From the NCBI GenBank assembly GCA_903913315.1, contig CAIWKX010000214.1, positions 1 to 35,631 on the forward strand: DNA of 35,631 nucleotides, read 5' to 3'. Made by a program: the position numbers and the translations under genes. The DNA is from an uncultured Bacteroidota bacterium. Its GTDB lineage: Bacteria; Bacteroidota; Bacteroidia; Flavobacteriales; Flavobacteriaceae. Shown piece after piece: positions 23,877 to 34,912 of the stretch. How positions within the stretch are numbered: position 1 is the stretch's first letter; every line of letters starts with the position of its first letter. Below the pieces are notes generated by a model. That model did not search any database. It saw only the letters and a program-made list of their open reading frames with translations, and was not told the origin of the DNA.

Positions 23877-24377
23877 ATGACTAGAGAAGAAAAATCAATC
23901 GCGATAGAAGATTTAACTGCAAAGTTGGCTGAAGCAAATATTATTTATATTGCTGATACATCTGGTTTAAATGCAGATACTACTTCAAACTTAAGAAGAG
24001 CTTGTTTTAAAGCTGGAATTAAATTAGAAGTTGTAAAAAATACTTTGCTTGAAAAAGCAATGGAGGCTTCTGCAAATGATTATGGTGATTTAGCGTCAGT
24101 ATTAAAAGGAAACTCTTCTATTTTTATTGCTGATATTGCTAATGCACCAGCAAAAATAATTAAAGATTTCAGAAAAAAATCTGATAAACCTGCTTTTAAA
24201 GGAGCTTATATTAACGGTGAAATTTACATCGGAGATAATCTTTTAGATAGTTTGGCTTCATTGAAATCTAAAGAAGAAGTTATTGGAGAAATCATTGGAT
24301 TACTTCAATCTCCTGCTAAACGTATCATTGCTGCTTTGTTAAATAATGCAGAGCAAAAAGGAGAAACAGCAGATTAA
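23877..24377 (+). CDS. rplJ: 50S ribosomal protein uL10
   Basis: A 166-residue L10 anchoring the L7/L12 dimers on the ribosomal stalk. N-terminal rRNA/L11-binding domain (TREEKSIAIEDLTAKLAEANIIYIADTSGLNADTTSNLRR, then KLEVVKNTLLEKAM) and C-terminal helix for L12 binding (KRIIAALLNNAEQKGE). The 23-base gap upstream leaves no room for the long L10 leader known in E. coli; control would have to lie elsewhere. Confidence 0.97.
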   Translation: MTREEKSIAIEDLTAKLAEANIIYIADTSGLNADTTSNLRRACFKAGIKLEVVKNTLLEKAMEASANDYGDLASVLKGNSSIFIADIANAPAKIIKDFRKKSDKPAFKGAYINGEIYIGDNLLDSLASLKSKEEVIGEIIGLLQSPAKRIIAALLNNAEQKGETAD

Positions 24378-24431
24378 TTCGCGCACGAGTAAACAAAAAT
24401 AAATTACAAAACATTTTAAACGATAGAAAAA

Positions 24432-24803
24432 ATGGCAGATTTGAAACAATTCGCAGAACAATTAGTTAACTTAACAGTAAAAGAAGTTAACGATTTAGCT
24501 ACAATATTAAAAGATGAGTATGGTATCGAACCAGCTGCTGCAGCTGTAGTAGTTGCTGCTGGTGGTGGTGGAGAAGCTGCTGCTGAAGAGCAAACTGAAT
24601 TCACAGTAGTATTGAAAGAAGCTGGTGCTTCTAAATTAGCAGTTGTTAAAGCGGTTAAAGAATTGACTGGTTTGGGATTGAAAGAAGCTAAAGATATAGT
24701 AGATAGTGCTCCATCTAACATTAAAGAAGGAGTTACTAAAGCTGAGGCTGAAGGTTTGAAAAAATCTTTAGAAGAAGCTGGAGCTGTTGTTGAGTTAAAA
24801 TAA
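24432..24803 (+). CDS. rplL: 50S ribosomal protein bL12 (L7/L12)
   Basis: A 123-residue L7/L12: N-terminal dimerisation helices ([32 protein letters not shown]), an Ala/Gly-rich hinge ([20 protein letters not shown]), and the factor-binding domain ([38 protein letters not shown]...EAGAVVELK). It recruits translation GTPases. A structured RNA region separates it from rpoB. Confidence 0.98.
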   Translation: MADLKQFAEQLVNLTVKEVNDLATILKDEYGIEPAAAAVVVAAGGGGEAAAEEQTEFTVVLKEAGASKLAVVKAVKELTGLGLKEAKDIVDSAPSNIKEGVTKAEAEGLKKSLEEAGAVVELK

Positions 24804-24825
24804 CTCTTACATAGTTTTAGAACTA

Positions 24826-24924
24826 GGTTTAGGTCTTGGGTTTAATCACTCAATGACCTAAACCATTTTTCGTATAATAAAATTATAAAAGATTTTATTA
24901 TAAAATAGTTTAAAGTACGAAAAA
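24826..24924 (+). terminator. Attenuator-like double hairpin between rplL and rpoB
   Basis: The first stem, GGTTTAGGTC / GACCTAAACC (24826-24835, 24855-24864), is followed by ATTTTT. Then a nested A/T-rich structure: TATAATAAAAT / ATTTTATTATA (24873-24883, 24892-24902) inside an outer TTTTTCGTA / TACGAAAAA (24866-24874, 24916-24924). The outer and inner arms share two bases. With no rpoB promoter seen, it probably reduces and processes the message between L12 and RNA polymerase genes, as the attenuator and RNase III site do in E. coli. Confidence 0.75.
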
Positions 24925-25066
24925 ATTTTAATCAATACGATGAAAGAAATGAACTAAATTTTCCTGGTTTATTTTTAAAGATGTGCTGATTATAAAAGGG
25001 AAAGTATGAATTAAACAGTGTTTTCACACAAAAAATTACTTTTTTAAATCAAAATTTTGTCCATTG

Positions 25067-28000
25067 ATGATAACAAATCAGACTGAAAGATTGAATTTTG
25101 CCTCTACTAAAAACATTCCTCAATATCCGGATTTTCTGGATGTTCAGGTTAAATCATTTCAAGATTTTTTCCAATTGGAAACTAAATCTGATGAAAGAGG
25201 CAACGAAGGTTTATATAATACCTTCATGGAAAACTTTCCAATTACTGATACAAGAAACCAATTTGTATTAGAATTTCTAGATTACTTTGTTGATCCACCA
25301 CGTTACACCATTCAAGAGTGTATCGAAAGAGGTTTAACGTACAGTGTACCTCTTAAAGCACGCCTTAAATTATATTGCACTGATCCTGAACATGAGGACT
25401 TTGAAACTATAGTTCAAGACGTTTATTTAGGTACGATCCCTTACATGACGCCAAGCGGAACATTTGTAATAAATGGTGCTGAGCGTGTTGTAGTTTCGCA
25501 ATTACACCGTTCACCTGGGGTCTTTTTTGGACAATCATTTCATGCAAATGGTACGAAATTGTATTCTGCTAGAGTAATTCCTTTTAAAGGGTCTTGGATA
25601 GAATTTGCAACTGACATTAATAACGTAATGTATGCGTACATTGATAGAAAGAAGAAATTACCTGTAACTACTCTTTTACGTGCTATTGGATTTGAAAGAG
25701 ATAAAGACATTCTTGAAATTTTTGATCTTGCAGAAGAAATTAAAGTTTCAAAAACTGGTCTAAAAAAGTATGTAGGTAGAAAATTAGCTGCAAGAGTATT
25801 GAATACATGGCATGAAGACTTTGTGGATGAGGATACTGGCGAAGTTGTTTCTATCGAACGTAATGAAATTATTTTAGATAGAGATACTATATTAGATAAA
25901 GATAATGTAGAAGAAATTCTTGATGCTGATGTAAAATTAATTTTGTTGCATAAAGAGGAAAATAATCAAGTTGATTATGCTATAATCCACAATACACTAC
26001 AAAAAGATCCGACAAACTCTGAAAAAGAGGCTGTTGAACACATATATAGACAATTACGTAACGCTGAACCGCCTGATGAGGAAACTGCTCGTGGTATTAT
26101 TGATAAATTGTTTTTCTCTGATCAACGTTATAACTTAGGTGAAGTAGGTCGTTATAGAATGAATAAAAAGTTAAACCTTGATATTCCTATGGAAAAACAA
26201 GTGTTAACTAAAGAAGATATTATTACAATAATTAAATATTTGATTGAATTAATCAATGCTAAAGCAGATATTGATGATATTGATCACTTATCAAACCGTC
26301 GCGTTAGAACAGTTGGAGAACAACTTTCTCAACAATTTGGTGTTGGTTTAGCTCGTATGGCTAGAACCATTCGTGAGAGAATGAACGTTAGAGATAACGA
26401 GGTGTTTACACCAATCGATTTGATCAATGCTAAAACATTATCGTCGGTTATCAACTCTTTTTTTGGAACTAACCAGTTATCTCAATTTATGGATCAAACG
26501 AATCCATTAGCAGAGATTACACACAAAAGAAGATTATCAGCACTTGGACCAGGTGGACTTTCTAGAGAAAGAGCTGGTTTCGAAGTTCGTGACGTTCACT
26601 ATACACACTACGGAAGACTTTGTCCAATTGAAACTCCTGAGGGACCAAACATTGGATTGATTTCATCTTTAGGGGTTTATGCTAAAGTTAACGGAATGGG
26701 ATTCATTGAAACACCATATCGTAAAGTAACTAACGGACAAGTTGATTTAGTTTCTGAACCTATTTATTTAAGTGCAGAAGAAGAAGAAGGTAAAATGATT
26801 GCTCAAGCAAACATCGAAATGGATGCTAAGGGTAACATTACTGCTGACAAAGTTATTGCCCGTGAAGAAGGTGATTTTCCTGTAGTGGAGCCATCCGCTG
26901 TTCACTATACTGACGTTGCGCCAAATCAAATTGCTTCTATTTCTGCTTCATTAATTCCTTTCTTGGAACATGATGATGCGAACCGTGCGTTGATGGGATC
27001 TAACATGATGCGTCAAGCTGTTCCATTATTACGTCCAGAAGCTCCAATCGTTGGAACTGGTCTTGAAAGACAAGTTGCTTCAGATTCAAGAGTATTGATT
27101 AATGCTGAAGGAAACGGTGTTGTAGAATATGTTGATGCTAATATGATTACCATCAAATACGATAGAACTGAAGAAGAAAGAATGGTAAGTTTTGATCCAG
27201 ATGAAAAAACATATCAATTAATTAAATTTAGAAAAACTAATCAAAGTACTTCTATTAATCTGAAGCCTATCGTAAGAAAAGGGGATAGGGTTCAATCGGG
27301 TCAAGTACTTTGTGAAGGTTATGCCACTCAAAATGGGGAATTAGCAATTGGAAGAAATCTTAAAGTAGCATTTATGCCATGGAAAGGATACAATTTTGAG
27401 GATGCAATTGTAATTTCTGAAAAGGTAGTTAGAGATGATATTTTCACATCTATTCACGTAGATGATTATTCATTAGAAGTTAGAGATACTAAATTAGGTA
27501 ACGAAGAGTTAACTAATGATATTCCTAACGTTTCGGAAGAAGCTACTAAAGATTTAGATGAAAATGGTATGATTAGAATTGGAGCTGAAGTTAAACCTGG
27601 TGATATCCTTATCGGAAAAATCACACCAAAAGGTGAATCTGACCCAACTCCAGAAGAAAAACTTTTAAGAGCTATTTTTGGTGATAAAGCTGGTGATGTA
27701 AAAGATGCTTCGTTAAAAGCATCTCCTTCATTACATGGAGTAGTTTTAGACAAAAAATTATTTGCTAGAGCAGTAAAAGACAAGCGAAAAAGAACTCAAG
27801 ATAAAGATGCTTTATCTACTTTAGAATTAGAATTTGAAACTAAATTTGTTGAGTTAAAAGACAAATTAATAGAAAAATTATTTTTAATTGTAAATGGTAA
27901 AACATCTCAAGGTGTTATGAATGATTTGGGTGAAGAAGTTTTACCAAAAGGTAAAAAATATACTCAAAAAATGTTGTATGCTGTAGAAGATTTCGCTCAT

Positions 28001-28879
28001 TTAACTAAAGGACAATGGGTTGCTGATGATGAGACTAATCGTTTAGTAAACGATTTAATTCATAATTACAAAATCAAATTAAACGATTTGCAAGGTGCTT
28101 TAAGAAGAGAGAAATTCACAATTACGGTTGGAGATGAATTACCGGCAGGAATTTTGAAATTAGCTAAAGTTTATATCGCTAAAAAACGTAAGTTGAAAGT
28201 AGGGGATAAAATGGCAGGACGTCACGGTAACAAAGGTATTGTTGCTCGTATTGTTCGTCACGAAGACATGCCTTTCCTAGAAGACGGAACTCCAGTTGAT
28301 ATAGTATTGAATCCACTTGGTGTACCTTCTCGTATGAACATTGGTCAGATTTATGAAACCGTTCTTGGATGGGCTGGTCAAAAATTAGGTCGTAAATATG
28401 CAACACCAATTTTTGATGGCGCAACTTTAGATCAAATCAATGAATTGACAGACGAAGCTGGAATCCCTAGATTTGGTCATACGTATTTGTATGATGGAGG
28501 AACAGGAGAACGTTTTCACCAAGCAGCAACAGTTGGGGTTATCTATATGTTGAAACTCGGACACATGGTTGATGATAAAATGCACGCACGTTCTATTGGA
28601 CCTTACTCACTTATTACACAACAACCACTTGGAGGAAAGGCTCAATTTGGAGGTCAACGTTTTGGAGAGATGGAGGTTTGGGCACTTGAAGCTTATGGAG
28701 CATCGAGTACTTTACGAGAAATTCTAACTGTAAAATCGGATGATGTTATTGGAAGGGCCAAAACTTATGAAGCTATCGTAAAAGGAGAATCAATGCCAGA
28801 GCCAGGATTACCAGAATCATTCAATGTATTAATGCATGAATTGAAAGGTCTTGGTTTAGATATCAGATTAGAAGAATAA
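25067..28879 (+). CDS. rpoB: RNA polymerase beta subunit
   Basis: A 1270-residue beta subunit, start at the ATG at 25067 ([28 protein letters not shown]), not the TTG just before it. It forms the catalytic cleft with beta'. The rifampicin region is intact and wild-type-like ([26 protein letters not shown]; Asp476, His486 and Ser491 correspond to E. coli 516, 526, 531). Also seen are the fork loop [56 protein letters not shown], and the C-terminal switch/clamp segment [25 protein letters not shown]. Length is normal for Flavobacteria. Confidence 0.99.
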   Translation: MITNQTERLNFASTKNIPQYPDFLDVQVKSFQDFFQLETKSDERGNEGLYNTFMENFPITDTRNQFVLEFLDYFVDPPRYTIQECIERGLTYSVPLKARLKLYCTDPEHEDFETIVQDVYLGTIPYMTPSGTFVINGAERVVVSQLHRSPGVFFGQSFHANGTKLYSARVIPFKGSWIEFATDINNVMYAYIDRKKKLPVTTLLRAIGFERDKDILEIFDLAEEIKVSKTGLKKYVGRKLAARVLNTWHEDFVDEDTGEVVSIERNEIILDRDTILDKDNVEEILDADVKLILLHKEENNQVDYAIIHNTLQKDPTNSEKEAVEHIYRQLRNAEPPDEETARGIIDKLFFSDQRYNLGEVGRYRMNKKLNLDIPMEKQVLTKEDIITIIKYLIELINAKADIDDIDHLSNRRVRTVGEQLSQQFGVGLARMARTIRERMNVRDNEVFTPIDLINAKTLSSVINSFFGTNQLSQFMDQTNPLAEITHKRRLSALGPGGLSRERAGFEVRDVHYTHYGRLCPIETPEGPNIGLISSLGVYAKVNGMGFIETPYRKVTNGQVDLVSEPIYLSAEEEEGKMIAQANIEMDAKGNITADKVIAREEGDFPVVEPSAVHYTDVAPNQIASISASLIPFLEHDDANRALMGSNMMRQAVPLLRPEAPIVGTGLERQVASDSRVLINAEGNGVVEYVDANMITIKYDRTEEERMVSFDPDEKTYQLIKFRKTNQSTSINLKPIVRKGDRVQSGQVLCEGYATQNGELAIGRNLKVAFMPWKGYNFEDAIVISEKVVRDDIFTSIHVDDYSLEVRDTKLGNEELTNDIPNVSEEATKDLDENGMIRIGAEVKPGDILIGKITPKGESDPTPEEKLLRAIFGDKAGDVKDASLKASPSLHGVVLDKKLFARAVKDKRKRTQDKDALSTLELEFETKFVELKDKLIEKLFLIVNGKTSQGVMNDLGEEVLPKGKKYTQKMLYAVEDFAHLTKGQWVADDETNRLVNDLIHNYKIKLNDLQGALRREKFTITVGDELPAGILKLAKVYIAKKRKLKVGDKMAGRHGNKGIVARIVRHEDMPFLEDGTPVDIVLNPLGVPSRMNIGQIYETVLGWAGQKLGRKYATPIFDGATLDQINELTDEAGIPRFGHTYLYDGGTGERFHQAATVGVIYMLKLGHMVDDKMHARSIGPYSLITQQPLGGKAQFGGQRFGEMEVWALEAYGASSTLREILTVKSDDVIGRAKTYEAIVKGESMPEPGLPESFNVLMHELKGLGLDIRLEE

Positions 28880-28891
28880 ATAAAATTTTGT

Positions 28892-29019
28892 AATCAGTCC
28901 CTTTTTTTTGGGGCTGATTGCTCATTTATAAGAGTTTTTAAGATTTAGACCCGTAAATCGTTCCGATTTTTTATAAAACAAATTAGTTTTATAACTAGCG
29001 CTTCAAAAAATGGTTGAAG
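28892..29019 (+). other. Three hairpins between rpoB and rpoC
   Basis: AATCAGTCCC / GGGGCTGATT (28892-28901, 28910-28919; one G-U, loop of eight T), TTATAAAAC / GTTTTATAA (28971-28979, 28986-28994), and CTTCAA / TTGAAG (29001-29006, 29014-29019). The first lacks a 3' U tract, so it is probably not a plain terminator. The 234-base gap is long for an rpoB-rpoC junction. Possible processing or attenuation sites. Confidence 0.6.
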
Positions 29020-29113
29020 TTTAGAGAAGTAATCCGTGGTAGTGACAAAGTGATTCATAAAGTCATAAGTCTAAAATCAATTTTTAATTGCAAATAAATC
29101 AATAGTAAAAACT

Positions 29114-32100
29114 ATGATGAATAATAGAAATAAGGATAATAAAGGTACAGCTCCTAAAAGATTTGAAAAAATTTCAATTGGTTTGGCATCGCCAGAATCG
29201 ATTTTAGCTGAATCAAGAGGCGAAGTTTTAAAGCCAGAAACAATTAATTACAGAACTCACAAGCCAGAACGAGATGGTCTTTTTTGCGAAAGAATTTTCG
29301 GTCCGGTAAAAGATTTTGAATGTGCTTGTGGGAAATATAAAAGAATTAGATACAAAGGAATTGTTTGTGATCGTTGTGGGGTTGAAGTAACAGAAAAGAA
29401 AGTACGTCGTGATAGAGTAGGACACATTAATCTTGTGGTGCCAATTGCTCATATATGGTATTTCCGTTCTCTTCCAAACAAAATTGGTTACATTCTTGGA
29501 TTGCCTTCTAAGAAATTAGATATGATTATCTACTATGAAAGATATGTAGTTATTCAAGCGGGTATTGCAAAAAACGCAGAAGGTGAATCTTTACAACGTT
29601 TAGACTTTTTAACAGAAGAAGAATATTTGAATATTTTGGATACTCTTCCAATGGAAAATCAATATCTTGATGATTTTGATCCTAATAAATTTGTTGCTAA
29701 AATGGGAGCTGAATGTATTATGGATTTGTTAGCAAGAACTGATTTAGATGCACTTTCTTATGAGTTAAGACATAGTGCAAACAATGAAACTTCTAAACAA
29801 AGAAAAACAGAAGCTTTAAAAAGATTACAAGTTGTTGAATCTTTCCGTGACTCTAATTTAAATAGAGAGAATCGACCAGAATGGATGATTCTTAAAGTGA
29901 TCCCTGTTATTCCACCAGAGTTACGTCCTTTAGTTCCTCTTGATGGAGGTCGTTTTGCAACGTCTGATTTGAATGATTTGTATCGTAGAGTTATCATTAG
30001 AAACAACCGTTTAAAAAGATTAATGGAGATTAAAGCTCCTGAAGTTATCTTAAGAAATGAAAAACGTATGTTGCAAGAATCTGTGGATTCATTATTTGAT
30101 AACACACGTAAGGCTTCTGCTGTTAAAACAGAATCAAACAGACCATTAAAATCTTTGTCTGACTCTTTAAAAGGTAAGCAAGGTCGTTTCCGTCAAAATT
30201 TATTAGGAAAACGTGTGGATTATTCTGCTCGTTCAGTAATTGTTGTTGGACCAGAAATGAAATTATTTGAATGCGGTCTTCCAAAAGATATGGCTGCTGA
30301 ACTATACAAACCTTTCGTTATTCGAAAATTAATTGAAAGAGGAATTGTTAAAACAGTTAAATCAGCTAAAAAAATAATTGATAAAAAAGAACCTGTAGTT
30401 TGGGATATTCTTGAAAATGTAATTAAAGGACACCCAGTATTACTGAATCGTGCTCCTACATTACACAGATTGGGTATTCAAGCATTCCAACCGAAATTAA
30501 TTGAAGGAAAAGCTATCCAATTACATCCATTAGTTTGTACTGCATTCAACGCGGATTTTGATGGTGACCAGATGGCAGTACACTTGCCACTTGGGCCAGA
30601 GGCTATTTTGGAGGCTCAATTATTAATGTTGGCATCTCACAACATATTGAATCCTGCTAATGGAGCGCCAATTACGGTACCTTCTCAAGACATGGTACTT
30701 GGTCTTTATTATATGACTAAAGAGAGATTGTCAACTCCAGAACATAAAATTTTAGGTCAAGATTTGACTTTCTATTCTGCTGAAGAGGTTAATATTGCAT
30801 TAAACGAAGGAAGATTAGAATTGAATGCTCGTGTTAAAATTAGAGCAAAAGATTTTAATGAAAATGGTGAGCAAGTTTATAAAATTATTCAAACTACTGC
30901 TGGTAGAGTATTATTTAATGAAGTAGTACCTGAAGCTGCTGGATATATCAATGAAGTATTGACTAAAAAGTCTTTACGCGATATTATTGGAAAAATTTTA
31001 TCGGTAACAAATGTGCCGACAACTGCTGCTTTCCTTGATGACATGAAAGATATGGGATATAAATTTGCCTTCAAAGGTGGGTTGTCATTCTCATTAGGGG
31101 ATATTAGAATTCCAGAGCAAAAAACGAAATTGATTGCTGACGCGCGTATTCAAGTGGAAGGTATTTCTATGAATTATAACATGGGACTTATCACTAACAA
31201 CGAACGTTACAATCAGGTTATTGATATTTGGACTTCTGCCAATGCTCAATTAACAGAGTTAGCTATGAAAAACATACGAGAAGACCAACAAGGTTTTAAC
31301 TCAGTATATATGATGCTTGATTCTGGAGCAAGGGGTTCTAAAGAACAAATTCGTCAGTTAACTGGTATGCGTGGTTTGATGGCTAAACCTAAAAAATCAA
31401 CTGCAGGTGGTGGTGAAATTATTGAAAATCCAATTCTTTCTAACTTTAAAGAAGGTCTTTCAATTCTTGAATATTTTATCTCAACTCACGGTGCGCGTAA
31501 AGGTCTTGCAGATACGGCTCTTAAAACTGCCGATGCGGGGTACTTAACTCGTAGATTACATGACGTTTCTCAAGACGTTATTGTAAACTCTGTAGATTGT
31601 GGTACTTTAAGAGGTATTGAAGTTTCTGCTTTAAAGAAAAATGAAGAAATCGTTGAAACTCTTGGAGAAAGAATATTAGGACGTGTAGCGTTACAAGATG
31701 TTATCAATCCTTTAGATTCTACTATTTTAGTTCATGCAGGAGAACAAATTACTGAGGCTATTGTAAAAAATATTGAAGAATCTCCTATTGAAAAAGTAGA
31801 AGTGCGTTCTCCACTAGTTTGTGAAGCTAAAAAAGGTATTTGTGCTAAATGCTATGGTAGAAACCTTGCTACTGGTAAGATGACTCAAAAAGGAGAAGCT
31901 GTTGGGGTGATTGCTGCACAGTCAATTGGAGAGCCTGGTACTCAGTTAACTCTTCGTACATTCCACGTTGGTGGGGTTGCAGGAGGGGTTTCTGAAGAAT
32001 CAAGCATTATTGCTAGATTTGGTGGTAAACTTGAAATTGAAGATTTAAAAACTGTTATTGGTGAAGATGGTGAAGGAAATTCAGTTGATATTGTGGTTTC

Positions 32101-33424
32101 TCGTTCTACGGAATTAAAATTAATTGATATTAAAACCGGAATCCTTTTAAGTACTCATTACATTCCTTACGGTTCTGTAATAAGTGTAAAAGATGGAGAC
32201 ATTGTTGAAAAAGGTGCCGCTATTTGTAAATGGGACCCTTATAATGGTGTAATCGTTTCAGAATTTACTGGGAAAATTGCTTATGAAGATTTAGAACAAG
32301 GACAATCGTTCCAAGTTGAAATTGATGAGCAAACAGGTTTCCAAGAGAAAGTGATTTCTGAAGGAAGAAACAAAAAATTAATCCCAACTTTATTGGTTTA
32401 TGGTAAAGATGGAGAACTAATTCGTTCTTACAACTTACCAGTTGGTGCCCACCTTATGGTAGAAGATGGAGAGAAGATTAAAGCAGGTAAAATTCTTGTG
32501 AAAATCCCTCGTCGTTCTTCTAAAGCAGGTGATATTACAGGAGGTCTTCCTAGAATTACTGAGCTTTTAGAAGCACGTAATCCTTCTAATCCTGCTGTGG
32601 TTTCTGAAATTGATGGAGTAGTTTCTTTTGGAAAAATTAAAAGAGGTAATCGTGAAATCATCATCGAATCTAAATTTGGAGAAATCAAGAAATATTTGGT
32701 AAAATTATCAAGTCAAATCTTGGTTCAAGAAAATGACTTCGTAAAAGCAGGAGTTCCTTTGTCTGATGGTGCTATTACTCCAGACGATATTTTAAGAATT
32801 CAAGGACCATCAGCTGTTCAACAGTATTTGGTAAATGAAATTCAAGAAGTATATCGTTTGCAAGGAGTAAAAATCAACGATAAACATTTTGAAGTGGTTA
32901 TCCGTCAAATGATGCGTAAAGTTAGAGTAGAAGATCCAGGAGATACGTTGTTTTTAGAAGAACAATTGATTCATACTAGTGATTTTATTTTAGAAAATGA
33001 TAAATTATATGGAATGAAAGTGGTAGAAGATGCAGGTGATTCTGACAATCTTAAACCAGGTCAAATCATTTCTCCTAGAGAGCTTAGAGATGAAAATTCT
33101 TTATTGAAACGTAATGATAAAAATCTAGTTGTTGCTCGTGATGTTATTACAGCTACTGCAACTCCAGTTCTACAAGGTATCACAAGAGCATCACTTCAAA
33201 CTAAATCATTTATCTCTGCAGCCTCTTTCCAAGAAACTACAAAAGTATTAAATGAAGCAGCTGTTGCTGGTAAAGTTGATACATTAGAAGGTCTTAAAGA
33301 AAATGTAATTGTTGGACATAGAATTCCAGCAGGTACTGGTATGAGAGATTATGATAATATCATTGTTGGTTCGAAAGAAGATTACAATGATTTAATGGCT
33401 AACAAAGAAGAATACGTATATTAA
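29114..33424 (+). CDS. rpoC: RNA polymerase beta' subunit
   Basis: A 1436-residue beta' subunit. Zinc site 1 uses Cys70, Cys72, Cys85 and Cys88 (CACG...CDRCG). The active-centre NADFDGD is residues 479-485 and chelates the catalytic magnesium. Zinc site 2 uses Cys829, Cys903, Cys910 and Cys913. The trigger-loop/bridge region ([55 protein letters not shown]) and C-terminal [22 protein letters not shown] are complete. The start could be either of two adjacent ATGs. It is followed after two bases by a DUF3467 gene. Confidence 0.99.
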   Translation: MMNNRNKDNKGTAPKRFEKISIGLASPESILAESRGEVLKPETINYRTHKPERDGLFCERIFGPVKDFECACGKYKRIRYKGIVCDRCGVEVTEKKVRRDRVGHINLVVPIAHIWYFRSLPNKIGYILGLPSKKLDMIIYYERYVVIQAGIAKNAEGESLQRLDFLTEEEYLNILDTLPMENQYLDDFDPNKFVAKMGAECIMDLLARTDLDALSYELRHSANNETSKQRKTEALKRLQVVESFRDSNLNRENRPEWMILKVIPVIPPELRPLVPLDGGRFATSDLNDLYRRVIIRNNRLKRLMEIKAPEVILRNEKRMLQESVDSLFDNTRKASAVKTESNRPLKSLSDSLKGKQGRFRQNLLGKRVDYSARSVIVVGPEMKLFECGLPKDMAAELYKPFVIRKLIERGIVKTVKSAKKIIDKKEPVVWDILENVIKGHPVLLNRAPTLHRLGIQAFQPKLIEGKAIQLHPLVCTAFNADFDGDQMAVHLPLGPEAILEAQLLMLASHNILNPANGAPITVPSQDMVLGLYYMTKERLSTPEHKILGQDLTFYSAEEVNIALNEGRLELNARVKIRAKDFNENGEQVYKIIQTTAGRVLFNEVVPEAAGYINEVLTKKSLRDIIGKILSVTNVPTTAAFLDDMKDMGYKFAFKGGLSFSLGDIRIPEQKTKLIADARIQVEGISMNYNMGLITNNERYNQVIDIWTSANAQLTELAMKNIREDQQGFNSVYMMLDSGARGSKEQIRQLTGMRGLMAKPKKSTAGGGEIIENPILSNFKEGLSILEYFISTHGARKGLADTALKTADAGYLTRRLHDVSQDVIVNSVDCGTLRGIEVSALKKNEEIVETLGERILGRVALQDVINPLDSTILVHAGEQITEAIVKNIEESPIEKVEVRSPLVCEAKKGICAKCYGRNLATGKMTQKGEAVGVIAAQSIGEPGTQLTLRTFHVGGVAGGVSEESSIIARFGGKLEIEDLKTVIGEDGEGNSVDIVVSRSTELKLIDIKTGILLSTHYIPYGSVISVKDGDIVEKGAAICKWDPYNGVIVSEFTGKIAYEDLEQGQSFQVEIDEQTGFQEKVISEGRNKKLIPTLLVYGKDGELIRSYNLPVGAHLMVEDGEKIKAGKILVKIPRRSSKAGDITGGLPRITELLEARNPSNPAVVSEIDGVVSFGKIKRGNREIIIESKFGEIKKYLVKLSSQILVQENDFVKAGVPLSDGAITPDDILRIQGPSAVQQYLVNEIQEVYRLQGVKINDKHFEVVIRQMMRKVRVEDPGDTLFLEEQLIHTSDFILENDKLYGMKVVEDAGDSDNLKPGQIISPRELRDENSLLKRNDKNLVVARDVITATATPVLQGITRASLQTKSFISAASFQETTKVLNEAAVAGKVDTLEGLKENVIVGHRIPAGTGMRDYDNIIVGSKEDYNDLMANKEEYVY

Positions 33425-33426
33425 TT

Positions 33427-33741
33427 ATGAGCGATAATAACCAACCACAAGCAGGACAAATTAATATAGAGCTTGATGAAAAAGTTGCTGAAGGAATTTA
33501 TTCTAATTTAGCAATTATTAATCATTCTCCATCAGAATTTGTTTTAGATTTTGTAACCATTATGCCTGGTGTTCCAAAATCAAAAGTGAAATCTAGAATT
33601 ATTTTAACGCCTCAACATGCTAAGAGATTACTAAAAGCATTAGGAGAAAATATTCATAGATTTGAGCAAGCTCATGGCGAAATCAAGGATTCTGAACAAC
33701 CGCCAATACCTTTAAACTTTGGTCCAACTGGACAAGCTTAA
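33427..33741 (+). CDS. DUF3467 family protein
   Basis: A 104-residue acidic cytoplasmic protein (GQINIELDEKVAEGIYSNLAIINHSPSEFVLDFVTIMPGVPKSKVKSRIILTPQHAKRLLKALGENIHRFEQAHGEI), the characteristic DUF3467 core. Members occur directly after rpoC in Bacteroidota; function is not established. Two bases separate it from rpoC, and its terminator closes the whole block, so it is co-expressed with RNA polymerase. A role linked to transcription is a guess from position. Confidence 0.9.
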   Translation: MSDNNQPQAGQINIELDEKVAEGIYSNLAIINHSPSEFVLDFVTIMPGVPKSKVKSRIILTPQHAKRLLKALGENIHRFEQAHGEIKDSEQPPIPLNFGPTGQA

Positions 33742-33758
33742 TTTGAAAAATATGAAAC

Positions 33759-33788
33759 CGCCTCAATAGATTTTGAGGCGTTTTTTTT
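33759..33788 (+). terminator. Terminator of the rpoBC-DUF3467 operon
   Basis: A perfect 8-bp stem CGCCTCAA / TTGAGGCG with 6-nt loop is followed by eight T, 17 bases after the stop codon. Confidence 0.95.
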
Positions 33789-34155
33789 ATTTGTTTCTAT
33801 TTATGTTATATAGAAATATTTAGTATCATTTTTTAAAATTACTAATCAATTGAATTAATCGTTTTCTGCTAACAGACAAAAAATGGATAATTTTCACTTG
33901 TACTTTTATTATCATATAATTTTCCGGAAAAGTGATTATTAAATTCATTTTTTATTGGTTAGCATCAGTATTGGTTTGAGATAATGTAATTCTTAATACC
34001 CCATAATCAATTATAAGATTTTTTAATGTAACAAAATGGAATTCATCGTTATTTTTCATTAGTTTTCAGTTTATAAAAAAAGAGCATTTTAGCTCAAAGA
34101 GATTATTCATAGATGGCAAATTTTCAAAATCTTAATTATGGATTTCATCTTTGCA

Positions 34156-34426
34156 AATTTATATCTCAATAATGTAAAATAAATTATCATAAAAGTGAAT
34201 TTATATCTCAAAAATGTAAATTTAATTATCATAAAAGTGAATTTATATCTCAATAATGTAAATTAAATTATCATAAATGCAAATTTATATCTCAAAAATG
34301 TAAATTAAATTATCATAAAAGTGAATTTATATCTCAATAATGTAAATTAAATTATCATAAATGTGAATTTATATCTCAATAATGTATATTTATTTATCAA
34401 AATTGTGTATTTAAATCTCAAAAATC
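34156..34426. repeat. 42-bp tandem repeat array, six copies plus a partial
   Basis: Exact 42-base spacing, with copies starting at 34156, 34198, 34240, 34282, 34324, 34366 and a partial at 34408. Each begins AATTTATATCTCAA and most end AAAGTG or ATGTG. Copies alternate CAATAATG and CAAAAATG, so the first five show an 84-bp higher-order period. Each unit splits into two related 21-bp halves (14 of 21 bases agree: TCTCAATAATGTA against TATCATAAAAGTG). The array is almost pure A/T with no open frame throughout. Confidence 0.95.
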
Positions 34427-34881
34427 AGGGTTAACTATTCTGGTTTGAAAAGGTTTTTTGTGAACTCAAAAAAAGCTAATTTTTTTATAGCTATTATCAA
34501 AGGCAAATAGAAAATTACCTTACATTTAAGTCTTATGATAAATTCTTGATTCTAATTTTTGCGTTATGTTTAAAAAAATATATTTTCATTCTTGATTTTA
34601 TATAAATAGCTTTTCAATTGTATGTTGAACTTAAGTTGTACATAATTACTTCGTCTTAAATGCATGTAAATTTTAAAAAACTATATGATAAATGATGATT
34701 GTCTATATGTAATAAAGCTCTACGATAAGATTTTTTATTAACTTTATTATTATTCCTACAAAAGCTCAATAGATATTATTTTATTGACGATAAATAATTC
34801 GTTTTTACCGACTAAATGCAGTTATTTTTTCTTTAACAATTAGTTAATGTTTATATTTTAAATGAACCACAAATCATTACA

Positions 34882-34889
34882 TAAATTTG
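34882..34889 (+). promoter_or_regulatory. Candidate -7 box of the exported-protein gene
   Basis: TAAATTTG fits TAnnTTTG, 23 bases before the ATG at 34913; no clear TTG element at -33. Confidence 0.45.
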
Positions 34890-34912
34890 TAGCTTAATAT
34901 AAATAATAAAAC

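Larger units (their letters stand above)
33742..34912. other. 1.2-kb intergenic region, very A/T-rich
   Basis: Apart from the operon terminator, the 42-bp repeat array and the promoter element near the right gene, I see nothing reliable. Two short minus-strand frames (35 codons at 33952-34059 and 40 codons at 33826-33948) follow one another and could be decayed coding sequence. A weak hairpin, GAGC/GCTC at 34082-34095, has a U tract on the minus strand. Confidence 0.7.

Noticed and set aside
33826..34059. Two consecutive short minus-strand frames (35 and 40 codons)
   Set aside because: No recognisable motif, no convincing promoter, and the base composition is that of the surrounding spacer; possible remnants only.
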